DNA from: Streptomyces sp. NRRL F-5122
Lineage (GTDB): Bacteria > Actinomycetota > Actinomycetes > Streptomycetales > Streptomycetaceae
Assembly: GCF_001507435.1 (NCBI RefSeq)
Contig: NZ_LMWH01000014.1
Location: 1-7,977, forward strand
Reading direction: 5' to 3'
DNA length: 7,977 nucleotides
Shown: one piece after another, positions 1 to 5,639 of the stretch
Position numbering within the stretch: position 1 is the first letter of the stretch
Layout of the letters: the number at the start of each line of letters is the position of its first letter
Position numbers and translations under genes: made by a program
The notes under the pieces: generated by a model
Told to the model about the DNA's origin: nothing
The model's input: the letters and a program-made list of their open reading frames with translations, nothing else
Databases searched by the model: none

Positions 1-119
1 TTTCCGACTCTATCAGACCATTTCACGATCCGATTTCCTCGGCGCTTTCCAGGTTTACGCTCTCGCGTTTCCCTTTCCGGCGGATCCGACTTTATCAGAA
101 GTTCTGAGTCGGGATTTCC
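1..119 (-). promoter_or_regulatory. Probable rRNA operon promoter/leader region (rrn, gene off left edge)
   Basis: Seen: on the minus strand the block CTGATARAGTCGGA occurs twice (99 to 86 and 17 to 4), offset by exactly 82 bases, differing only at R. The segment also carries GGAAA six times (at plus positions 1-5, 34-38, 46-50, 68-72, 74-78 and 115-119). Each block contains a -10-like hexamer (TAAAGT at 94-89, TAGAGT at 12-7), with no convincing -35 at 17-18 bases. Known, from memory: this wording, including the run CCTGGAAAGCGCCGAGGAAA, resembles the leader upstream of Streptomyces 16S rRNA genes, ahead of the boxA-like antitermination site. Inference: a minus-strand 16S gene starts a few hundred bases left of base 1. 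Whether the repeats are promoters, processing signals or antitermination elements cannot be told from the sequence alone. Confidence 0.62.
86..112. repeat. Nested inverted repeat in the rrn leader
   Basis: CCGACT (86-91) pairs with AGTCGG (107-112). Inside and overlapping by one base lies the odd palindrome TCAGAA-G-TTCTGA (95-107). The minus-strand -10-like TAAAGT (94-89) falls across the left arm. It could be an operator or a short leader hairpin. The other CTGATAGAGTCGGA copy at 17-4 lacks the symmetric partner, so the symmetry is specific to this copy. Confidence 0.5.
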
Positions 120-186
120 ACCCCACCGAGGTTGTCCCGGACGCTCGGTTGCGTCGGGTTCCCCTGCAGGCGGAGCCGTAAACTTA

Positions 187-230
187 CTGGAGGGGGGCGC
201 CTCGATGAAAATCGAGGCGCCCCGCTCCAG
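187..230 (-). terminator. Hairpin terminator after rnj
   Basis: A perfect 13-bp stem pairs 194-206 with 211-223 around a four-base loop (GAAA on plus, TTTC on minus). It is extended, after one G/G mismatch, by six more pairs (187-192 with 225-230). It lies about 30 bases after the rnj stop codon. No T-run follows on either strand, which is common for Streptomyces terminators. It probably ends the dapA-rnj transcript and insulates it from the rRNA leader, which begins about 70 bases further on. Confidence 0.8.
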
Positions 231-259
231 TCGCACGTGGGTGAGGTCTTGACGGGACG

Positions 260-1945
260 TCAGACCTCAACGACCACAGGCAGGATCATCGGCCTGCGCC
301 GATAGGTGTCCGAGACCCACTTGCCCAGAGTCCGCCGCACCAGTTGCTGCAGCTGGTGCGGCTCGACGATGCCGTCCTGGGCCGACCGCTCCAGTGTCTC
401 GGTGATCTTCGGGATGATCACGTCGAAGGCCGAGTCCTCGATGCCCGAGCCGCGCGCCTGGACATAGGGACCGCCGGTGATCTTGCCCGTCGAGGAGTCC
501 ACGACCACGAAGACCGAGATGATGCCCTCGTCGCCGAGGATCTTCCGGTCCTTCAGCGCCGGCTCGCCGACGTCACCGACCGAGAGGCCGTCGACGTAGA
601 CGTATCCGGCCTGGACCTTGCCGGAGATCCTCGCCTTGCCCTCGATCAGGTCGACGGCGATGCCGTCCTCGGCGATGACGATCCGGTCGTGCGGCACACC
701 CGTCAGCGCGCCCAGCTCGGCGTTCGCCCGCAGATGGCGCCATTCGCCGTGAACCGGCATCAGGTTCTTGGGGCGGCAGATGTTGTAGAAGTACAGCAGC
801 TCGCCCGCGGACGCGTGGCCCGAGACGTGCACCTTTGCATTGCCCTTGTGCACGACGTTGGCGCCCCAGCGGGTCAGGCCGTTGATCACGCGGTAGACCG
901 CGTTCTCGTTCCCGGGGATCAGCGACGACGCGAGGATCACCGTGTCGCCGTCGACGATGCGGATCTGATGGTCCCGGTTGGCCATCCGCGACAGCGCCGC
1001 CATCGGCTCGCCCTGCGAGCCCGTACAGACCAGCACGACCTCTTCGTCCGGTAGATCGTCCAGGGTCTTCACGTCGACGACCAGGCCCGGTGGGACCTTC
1101 AGATAGCCCAGGTCCCGCGCGATGCCCATGTTGCGGACCATGGAGCGGCCGACGAAGGCGACCCGGCGGCCGTACTCGTGTGCCGCGTCCAGGATCTGCT
1201 GGATGCGATGGACATGGCTGGCGAAGCTCGCCACGATGATCCGCTTACGGGCACCCGCGAAGACCTGGCGCAGGACGTTGGAGATGTCGCGCTCGTGCGG
1301 GGTGAATCCCGGGACCTCCGCGTTGGTGGAGTCGGCGAGCAGGAGGTCGATGCCTTCCTCGCTCAGCCGCGCGAACGCGTGGAGGTCGGTCAGACGGTTG
1401 TCCAGCGGCAGCTGGTCCATCTTGAAGTCGCCGGTGTGGACCGCCATTCCGGCGGGCGTGCGGATGGCGACCGCCAGCGCGTCCGGGATGGAGTGGTTGA
1501 CCGCGATGAACTCGCAGTCGAAGGGACCCACCCGCTCGCGCCGGCCCTCGGCGACCTCGAGCGTGTAGGGACGGATGCGGTGCTCCTGGAGCTTGGCCTC
1601 GATGAGGGCGAGCGTCAGCTTGGAGCCGATCAGCGGGATGTCGGGCTTCTCGCGCAGCAGGAACGGGACACCGCCGATGTGGTCCTCGTGGCCGTGCGTG
1701 AGGACGATGCCCTCGACCTGGTCGAGGCGGTCCCTGATGGACGAGAAGTCCGGCAGGATCAGGTCGATTCCGGGCTGCTCCTCCTCCGGGAAGAGCACTC
1801 CGCAGTCGACGATCAGCAGACGGCCGCCGTACTCGAAGACCGTCATGTTTCGGCCGATCTCGCCGAGTCCGCCGAGCGGGGTGACCCGCAGGCCACCTTC
1901 GGGCAGCGGCGGGGGTGGGCCGAGTTCAGGATGCGGATGACTCAA
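260..1945 (-). CDS. rnj: Ribonuclease J (metallo-beta-lactamase/beta-CASP RNase)
   Basis: RNase J is a zinc-dependent 5'-3' exonuclease and endonuclease that acts in the cytoplasm in mRNA decay and rRNA maturation. The 561-residue protein has the full set of metal motifs: HGHEDH (84-89), NHS (H151), HTGDFKMD (170-177, with D173), then the beta-CASP region with TGSQGEP (308-314), HVSGHAS (373-379) and PVHGE (H399). The C-terminal third is the usual RNase J tail. Length is normal for the family. The start is a TTG codon, chosen because AGGAGAG sits four to six bases upstream and because the N-terminus MSHPHPELG matches what I recall of Streptomyces orthologues. It lies 127 bases downstream of dapA on the same strand, probably in one transcript, and a strong hairpin follows its stop. 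Nothing looks broken. Identification is firm; essentiality or exact substrates cannot be read from sequence. Confidence 0.97.
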   Translation of the reverse strand: MSHPHPELGPPPPLPEGGLRVTPLGGLGEIGRNMTVFEYGGRLLIVDCGVLFPEEEQPGIDLILPDFSSIRDRLDQVEGIVLTHGHEDHIGGVPFLLREKPDIPLIGSKLTLALIEAKLQEHRIRPYTLEVAEGRRERVGPFDCEFIAVNHSIPDALAVAIRTPAGMAVHTGDFKMDQLPLDNRLTDLHAFARLSEEGIDLLLADSTNAEVPGFTPHERDISNVLRQVFAGARKRIIVASFASHVHRIQQILDAAHEYGRRVAFVGRSMVRNMGIARDLGYLKVPPGLVVDVKTLDDLPDEEVVLVCTGSQGEPMAALSRMANRDHQIRIVDGDTVILASSLIPGNENAVYRVINGLTRWGANVVHKGNAKVHVSGHASAGELLYFYNICRPKNLMPVHGEWRHLRANAELGALTGVPHDRIVIAEDGIAVDLIEGKARISGKVQAGYVYVDGLSVGDVGEPALKDRKILGDEGIISVFVVVDSSTGKITGGPYVQARGSGIEDSAFDVIIPKITETLERSAQDGIVEPHQLQQLVRRTLGKWVSDTYRRRPMILPVVVEV

Positions 1946-1956
1946 AAGACTCTCCT
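1943..1956 (-). promoter_or_regulatory. RBS that fixes the TTG start of rnj
   Basis: On the minus strand AGGAGAG (1956-1950) precedes TTG (1945-1943) by four bases, or six counted from the AGGAG core. There is no ATG or GTG start in frame with comparable spacing. The next in-frame methionine is residue 34, which lies inside the conserved N-terminal strand and would delete the start of the fold. Confidence 0.75.
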
Positions 1957-2072
1957 GACCACACGCGCCACGTACCTGTGGGGCACGCGGCGCGCATGAC
2001 GTTCGTGCAAAAGCAGTTGTCGATGTGGGATGCAGGCACCTGTGTCCTGCCTATTCAGTTGTGAAGTCTTTG

Positions 2073-2972
2073 TCAGAGCTCTACCCCGCCGGCGGCAAGA
2101 TCGATCTTGAGCTGGGCGGTCTCCTCGGAGGAAAGCTCGACCATGGGCAGCCGCAGCGGGCCGGCGGGCAGGCCCCGGAGGGCGAGCGCGGCCTTGGTCG
2201 TCATCACGCCTTGGGTGCGGAACATGCCGGTGAAGACGGGCAGCAGCTTCTGGTGGATCTCCAGTGCCTTCTGGACGTCGCCGCCCACGTAGGCCTCGAC
2301 CATGGCACGCAGCTCCGGCGTGACGACGTGGCCGACCACCGAGACGAAGCCCACCGCGCCCACGGACAGCAGGGGCAGATTGAGCATGTCGTCGCCCGAG
2401 TACCAGGCGAGGCCGGACTGGGCGATGGCCCAGCTGGCGCGGCCGAGATCGCCCTTGGCGTCCTTGTTGGCCACGATCCGCGGGTGCTCGGCCAGCCGGA
2501 CGAGGGTCTCGGTGTTGATCGGGACACCGCTGCGGCCCGGGATGTCGTAGAGCATGACCGGCAGGTCCGTCGCGTCGGCGATGGCCTTGAAGTGCCGGTA
2601 CAGGCCGTCCTGCGGGGGCTTGTTGTAGTACGGCGTGACTGTCAGGAGACCGTGCGCGCCGGCCGCCTGTGCCGCGCGGGCCAGCTCGATGCTGTGGTGG
2701 GTGTCGTTCGTGCCGACGCCGGCGACGACGTGGGCGCGGTCGCCGACCGCCTCCAGCACGGCCCGTACGAGATCCGATTTCTCCGCATCGCTCGTGGTGG
2801 GCGACTCACCGGTGGTGCCGTTGATGATCAGGCCGTCGTTGCCTGCGTCCACCAGGTGGGTGGCGAGCCGCTGTGCGCCGTCGAGGTCGAGTGCGCCGTC
2901 CGCCGTGAAGGGCGTGACCATGGCGGTGAGGATCCGCCCGAAGGGGATCTGCGGAGTGGAGGTCGGAGCCAT
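2073..2972 (-). CDS. dapA: 4-hydroxy-tetrahydrodipicolinate synthase
   Basis: DapA condenses pyruvate with aspartate semialdehyde in the cytoplasm, the first committed step towards diaminopimelate (for peptidoglycan) and lysine. The 299-residue protein is a single (beta/alpha)8 barrel of normal length. Visible motifs are GTTGES (52-57), the active-site loop YYNKPPQ (115-121), the catalytic tyrosine in YDIPGRSG (Y142) and the Schiff-base lysine in NKDAKGD (K170). I chose the ATG at 2972 (MAPTSTP) because the barrel begins about ten residues later. The reading frame stays open upstream to 3053, but those 27 extra residues have no family counterpart that I recall. No good Shine-Dalgarno precedes this ATG, which may be leaderless (see promoter entry). 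rnj lies downstream. Its partner dapB is about 2.7 kb away in a different transcription unit, so the two lysine-pathway genes are near each other but not in one operon. Confidence 0.95.
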   Translation of the reverse strand: MAPTSTPQIPFGRILTAMVTPFTADGALDLDGAQRLATHLVDAGNDGLIINGTTGESPTTSDAEKSDLVRAVLEAVGDRAHVVAGVGTNDTHHSIELARAAQAAGAHGLLTVTPYYNKPPQDGLYRHFKAIADATDLPVMLYDIPGRSGVPINTETLVRLAEHPRIVANKDAKGDLGRASWAIAQSGLAWYSGDDMLNLPLLSVGAVGFVSVVGHVVTPELRAMVEAYVGGDVQKALEIHQKLLPVFTGMFRTQGVMTTKAALALRGLPAGPLRLPMVELSSEETAQLKIDLAAGGVEL

Positions 2973-2979
2973 GGGTAAC

Positions 2980-3037
2980 ACGCTACTCGCTGCCTCGGGC
3001 GCGGTCTGCCCTAGGGGGTCGGGAAAAGTCCTGACAA
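2980..3037 (-). promoter_or_regulatory. Candidate dapA promoter region
   Basis: Two alternatives can be seen on the minus strand. One is TTGTCA (3037-3032), 18 bases, then TAGGGC (3013-3008), giving a leader of roughly 30 bases. The other is TAGCGT (2985-2980), placed so that transcription would begin at about 2973, one base before the ATG; this is the geometry of leaderless Streptomyces genes and would explain the missing Shine-Dalgarno. Its -35 is poor. Both are guesses from hexamer matching. Confidence 0.32.
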
Positions 3038-3045
3038 AGATGGAG

Positions 3046-3083
3046 CCCGGCACTGCCTGCTCGGGGGTTCAAGCAGTGCCGGG
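3046..3083 (-). terminator. Hairpin terminator between thyX and dapA
   Basis: An exact 11-bp stem (3046-3056 with 3073-3083) encloses a 16-base loop. On the minus strand it is followed by CTCCATCTTTGTC, which is T-rich for this genome, so it reads as an intrinsic terminator for thyX. It sits about 100 bases after the thyX stop and about 75 bases before the dapA ATG. Confidence 0.65.
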
Positions 3084-3182
3084 TCCGTTTGATCAGGCTA
3101 GATGAACTTCTCGAAATGCCGCAATACGGACACCTCGCTCAGCTGACCGCACATCTGTGCCCGACCGGGAAAAAGGTGCGTG

Positions 3183-3923
3183 TTACGGCGCCATGCGCCC
3201 GTTGGCGTTGAACGCGGCGTGCGTGAGCGGCATGAGTCCGGCCCACGCCTCCTCCATCTTCTCGCCGACCATCTCGATCTCCCGCTGCGGGAAGGACGGC
3301 ACCTTGGCGAGTTCGTGCTGGGTGCGCAGGCCGAGGAAGTGCATGAGCGAGCGCGCGTTGCACGTCGCATACATCGAGGAGAAAAGTCCGACCGGCAGGA
3401 CCGAGCGGGCGACCTCGCGCGCGACACCCGCGGCCAGCATCTCCTGATACGCCTCGTACGCGTGCACGTACGTCTCCTCCATGACACGGCCCACCAGCTC
3501 CTGCTGGCCGGCGGTGCCCTCCACGAACCGGTACTTCCCGGGGCGGCCTTCCTGGACCAGCTTGCGGGACTCGGCGGGGACGTAGAACACCGGCTGGAGC
3601 TCGCGGTAGCGCCCGCTCTCCTCGTTGTACGACCAGCCCACGCGGTGCCGCATGAACTCGCGGAAGACGAAGATCGGGGCACTGATGAAGAAGGTCATCG
3701 AGTTGTGCTCGAAGGGGCTGCCGTGACGGTCCCGCATCAGGTAGTTGATCAGTCCCTTGGAACGCTCCGGATCCTTCTTCAGCTCGTCGAGGGACTGCTC
3801 GCCGGCGGTGGAGACACGGGCGGCCCACAGCACGTCGGAGTCGGCCGCGCTGTGCTTGACCAGCTCGACGGTGACGTCGCTGCGGAAGCTGGGCTTGAGG
3901 TCGTCGGCTGGGATGTCGGTCAC
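3183..3923 (-). CDS. thyX: Flavin-dependent thymidylate synthase
   Basis: ThyX makes dTMP from dUMP using methylene-tetrahydrofolate, FAD and NADPH, and is unrelated to ThyA. The 246-residue protein carries the signature RHR (92-94), eight residues, then S (S103), followed by GRYRE; this is the RHR-X7/8-S ThyX motif with the longer spacing. Also visible are RHGSPFEHN (66-74), which belongs to the flavin/substrate site, and the C-terminal NARSLMHFLGLR (190-201) with HEL after it. Length is usual for the family. I chose GTG at 3923 because AAGGA lies 11 bases upstream and the N-terminus MTDIPADDLKPS matches Streptomyces orthologues that I recall. A GTG-ATG pair at 3947/3944 is open in frame but has no Shine-Dalgarno. 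The gene has its own -10 box upstream and a hairpin downstream, and diverges from the small membrane-protein gene at 4167. Confidence 0.95.
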   Translation of the reverse strand: MTDIPADDLKPSFRSDVTVELVKHSAADSDVLWAARVSTAGEQSLDELKKDPERSKGLINYLMRDRHGSPFEHNSMTFFISAPIFVFREFMRHRVGWSYNEESGRYRELQPVFYVPAESRKLVQEGRPGKYRFVEGTAGQQELVGRVMEETYVHAYEAYQEMLAAGVAREVARSVLPVGLFSSMYATCNARSLMHFLGLRTQHELAKVPSFPQREIEMVGEKMEEAWAGLMPLTHAAFNANGRMAP

Positions 3924-3964
3924 GGTGTGGAGGGTCCTTCCCATCACGGGCTCGGGCGGCGCCC

Positions 3965-3970
3965 ACTCTA
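3965..3970 (-). promoter_or_regulatory. Candidate thyX -10 box
   Basis: TAGAGT reads on the minus strand at 3970-3965, a good match to the Streptomyces vegetative -10 (TAnnnT). It predicts transcription from about 3958, a 35-base leader that includes the AAGGA site. No clear -35 is present at 17-18 bases. A TTGTCA lies at 3987-3982, but that gives only 11 bases of spacing. Confidence 0.45.
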
Positions 3971-4014
3971 CGACCCGGCACTGACAACGGGACCTTCGGT
4001 ACCGGTCCGCGACA

Positions 4015-4101
4015 TTCGCCCCCGAACTTCGGCGAAATCAGCGAAACAGGGCACCATTCACGCCATTCGCGCGTCTGTGTTGGTGACGACGATCCGTTCG
4101 C
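4015..4101. repeat. Cluster of TTCGC/GCGAA repeats in the divergent intergenic region
   Basis: The 243-base gap between thyX (minus) and the small membrane-protein gene (plus) contains TTCGC or its complement at 4015, 4032, 4041, 4066 and 4097. TTCGCC (4015-4020) and GGCGAA (4031-4036) form a 6-bp stem. GCGAAA is repeated at 9-base spacing (4032, 4041), and so is CCATTC (4054, 4063). It may be a regulator-binding region or chance in GC-rich DNA. No plus-strand promoter with both boxes could be found here. Confidence 0.3.
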
Positions 4102-4166
4102 GTCGCCCTGAGTTCACCCACACCGGCCCCAGGACCTCTTCGAGCCCGAAAAGGAGAAGCGCCCCC

Positions 4167-4403
4167 ATGTTCCGTCGGCGCGAGTCCGTACCCTTCGCCT
4201 TCCTCGCCGAAGCCGACTCCTTCCGGAGCAACATCGCTCCCCCGCCCCGCGAGCGCGCCACGCGCGGGCAGATGGCCGGGCGCTGGCTGATGGGTCTCAC
4301 CATCGTCGCGGGGCTGGTGGGCGCCCTGGTGCTGGGCATGCCCTCCCTGCAGCAGCAGTCGCCCGCGCCCACGCAGCACTCCGAGGCGTCCGACGGCCGC
4401 TGA
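4167..4403 (+). CDS. Small single-pass membrane protein, function unknown
   Basis: This 78-residue protein is one I recognise only as a conserved hypothetical of this Streptomyces neighbourhood. It has a basic N-terminus (MFRRRE), a proline/arginine-rich stretch (25-33), one hydrophobic helix at about 40-58 (WLMGLTIVAGLVGALVLGM) and a short hydrophilic tail rich in Q, S and P. The arginine-rich side precedes the helix, so by the positive-inside rule the N-terminus is probably cytoplasmic. AAGGAG lies ten bases before the ATG, which supports this start. The frame is open far upstream, but that part is antisense to thyX and has no start with a ribosome site. It is followed 115 bases later by the PH-domain gene on the same strand, so the two may share a transcript. 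No function is assigned. Confidence 0.78.
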   Translation: MFRRRESVPFAFLAEADSFRSNIAPPPRERATRGQMAGRWLMGLTIVAGLVGALVLGMPSLQQQSPAPTQHSEASDGR

Positions 4404-4430
4404 CCCCCCTCGCCCGTCCGGCGCGGAGGC

Positions 4431-4455
4431 ACCCCCTCGGAACCCCGAGGGTGGT
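4431..4455. repeat. Hairpin between the two plus-strand membrane genes
   Basis: A seven-base stem (4434-4440 with 4445-4451) with an AACC loop is extended past a one-base bulge by three more pairs (4431-4433 with 4453-4455). It starts 28 bases after the 78-aa gene's stop and no T-run follows. It could be a partial terminator, an attenuator or a dispersed Streptomyces intergenic repeat. Confidence 0.5.
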
Positions 4456-4507
4456 GGGAGGAGAGCCGGCTCGATAGCCTCACCGGGCACAGCCCCATGG
4501 ACCGAGC

Positions 4508-4521
4508 GAGGATCAGCCGTG
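4508..4521 (+). promoter_or_regulatory. RBS and GTG start of the PH-domain gene
   Basis: GAGGA at 4508-4512 is followed after six bases by GTG at 4519. This is the only start in the frame near the first hydrophilic segment with proper spacing, so it decides the annotation. A TAGCCT at 4474-4479 might be a -10 box for a local promoter, but its -35 is not convincing. Confidence 0.6.
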
Positions 4522-5073
4522 CCCCTGCCCTTTCTGACGGCCGACCGTACCTACGATCAAGCGGCGGACGATCTTCCGCTGCCCTACGACGACCGTGACC
4601 GCTGGCGGCGCCCCTACCGTCCCGGCCCGTGGCGGGTGGGCGCGGCCGCCCTTCTGCTGCTGCTCGCTTCGTACGTGCTCTTCGCGGGCGTCATCATCGG
4701 GCTCACCGGCACGCCGTCGAGCGCCGGTACGGGGCTCGTGATCGGGGTGCTCATCATCGCCGCGGCCCTGCGGCTGCTGCGGGTCGGTGTGTGGGTGAGC
4801 GCCCGCGGACTGCGCCGGGTGGCCTTCTTCAGCACACGCACCGTCGCCTGGGGGCAGATCGTCTCCGTACGGACGGTGCAGCAGCCGGTGCGCTGGCTCG
4901 GACTGCCGCGCACGGTGCAGGGACAGGCGCTGGTCCTCTCGTCCAGGGGCCGCACCTCCGAGGACCTGCCGCTGATGACCACGCACGGGGCGGACTTCCT
5001 GGCGCGTGCGCAGGCGTTCGACCGCGCGGCGGACACGGTGGAGGCCTGGGCCGGCGAGCACCGCGAGGGCTGA
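4519..5073 (+). CDS. Membrane-anchored bacterial PH-domain protein
   Basis: The 184-residue protein has a charged, aromatic N-terminal tail (1-38), a two-helix hairpin (about 39-62 and 69-88) and then a soluble C-terminal domain. The segment from VWVSARGLRR through VAWGQIVSVR (91-118) has the strand pattern and the W-x-x-I-x-x-V signature of small bacterial PH-like domains that follow a two-helix anchor. The rest includes a loop with WLGLPRTVQG (126-135) and a terminal helix (155-180). Both tail and PH domain are likely cytoplasmic. Family members are widespread in actinobacteria, mostly without assigned function. This assignment is by pattern, not by search. Downstream it runs into a very strong hairpin shared with the convergent membrane gene. 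Upstream lies the 78-aa membrane gene, a possible partner. Confidence 0.85.
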   Translation: MPLPFLTADRTYDQAADDLPLPYDDRDRWRRPYRPGPWRVGAAALLLLLASYVLFAGVIIGLTGTPSSAGTGLVIGVLIIAAALRLLRVGVWVSARGLRRVAFFSTRTVAWGQIVSVRTVQQPVRWLGLPRTVQGQALVLSSRGRTSEDLPLMTTHGADFLARAQAFDRAADTVEAWAGEHREG

Positions 5074-5079
5074 CGCACG

Positions 5080-5126
5080 ACGACGAAGGGGCCGGTTCGC
5101 GCTGTGCGAACCGGCCCCTTCGTCGT
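5080..5126. terminator. Bidirectional terminator, 21-bp perfect stem
   Basis: Bases 5080-5100 pair without mismatch with 5106-5126 around a five-base loop (GCTGT). It begins seven bases after the stop of the PH-domain gene and lies about 60 bases beyond the stop of the convergent gene ending at 5187, so it can serve both. It is the longest perfect inverted repeat I found in the window. There is no T-run on either side. Confidence 0.85.
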
Positions 5127-5186
5127 GCGGGTCGGGCGTCTTCGGCCCCGCGAGGGCGCCCTGAGGGCGTCCGGGGACTCCTGCGG

Positions 5187-5639
5187 TCAGGTCCCGACCG
5201 TTCGGCCCTCGTGCAGGGAGATCGCCCGCTGCATCGCCTTGCGCGCGCGGGGGGTGTCACGGGCGTCGTGATAGGCGACCGCCAGCCGGAACCAGCTGCG
5301 CCAGTCGTCCGGGGCCGCCTCCGTCTCCGCCTTGCGCCTCGCGAAGACCTCGTCGGCCGAGTCACGGTCGATGCGCCCGCTCGGCGTGCGCCTCAGCTCG
5401 TCGACCGGCAGGCCTCCCTCGGCGTCCAGCTGGGCCGCGAGCCGGTTGGCCCTGCGTACGAACTGCGTGTTCTTCCACAGGAACCAGACCCCGATGACGG
5501 GCAGGATCAGCACCGCCACGCCGAAGGCGACGGTGACCGGGGTCCCGTTCTGGATCAGGAGCAGGCCGCGGCTGCCGACCAGGACGAAGTAGACGACCAG
5601 GACGGCGGCCGTGACGGTATAGGTGATCTTCGCGCGCAT
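5187..5639 (-). CDS. Two-helix membrane protein with one TPR-like repeat
   Basis: The 150-residue protein has two hydrophobic helices (about 7-29 and 34-55), a basic stretch after the second (KNTQFVRRANR, 56-66), a linker containing RTPSGRIDRD (84-93) and a C-terminal helix pair (about 112-143, from DWRSWFRLAVAYHDA to the A-x-x-A-I end). The spacing of W, L, A, Y and A there fits a single TPR unit, a protein-binding helix hairpin. The soluble part is probably cytoplasmic because of the positive charges after helix two. The ATG comes 12 bases after the dapB stop with only a weak ribosome site, so translation is probably coupled to dapB. It is the last gene of the pnp-M16-dapB unit. I recognise it as a conserved Streptomyces hypothetical; no function is known to me. 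Confidence 0.85.
   Translation of the reverse strand: MRAKITYTVTAAVLVVYFVLVGSRGLLLIQNGTPVTVAFGVAVLILPVIGVWFLWKNTQFVRRANRLAAQLDAEGGLPVDELRRTPSGRIDRDSADEVFARRKAETEAAPDDWRSWFRLAVAYHDARDTPRARKAMQRAISLHEGRTVGT

Noticed and set aside
344..1999. Long plus-strand frames opposite rnj (344-1054, 1122-1568, 1178-1999)
   Set aside because: Antisense shadows of a gene with complete RNase J motifs; no ribosome site or domain seen.
1946..2072. A separate promoter for rnj in the 127-base gap after dapA
   Set aside because: No -35/-10 pair with 16-19 base spacing was found. Only short imperfect hairpins are present, so cotranscription with dapA is the simpler reading.
2025..2978. A 317-codon plus-strand frame opposite dapA
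   Set aside because: It mirrors dapA almost exactly and reads as low-complexity D/V/R/G-rich protein; a codon-bias shadow.
2973..3053. A 27-residue N-terminal extension of DapA beginning at 3053
   Set aside because: It starts within the terminator hairpin, would cover the likely promoter, and has no counterpart in the family.
3061..3083. GGGGTTCAA resembling a tRNA T-loop
   Set aside because: The flanking bases cannot form a T-stem and no acceptor, D or anticodon arm fits. The bases belong to the loop and arm of the terminator hairpin.
3639..3672. One extra residue in the ThyX signature (RHR-VGW-S instead of RHR-two residues-S)
   Set aside because: The family motif is known with seven or eight residues between RHR and the last S, and this form is, as I recall it, usual in Streptomyces; it is not a mutation of interest.
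3180..4166. N-terminal extension of the 78-aa protein to a 407-aa product
   Set aside because: The extension is antisense to thyX, lacks a ribosome site and has no domain, whereas AAGGAG precedes the ATG at 4167.
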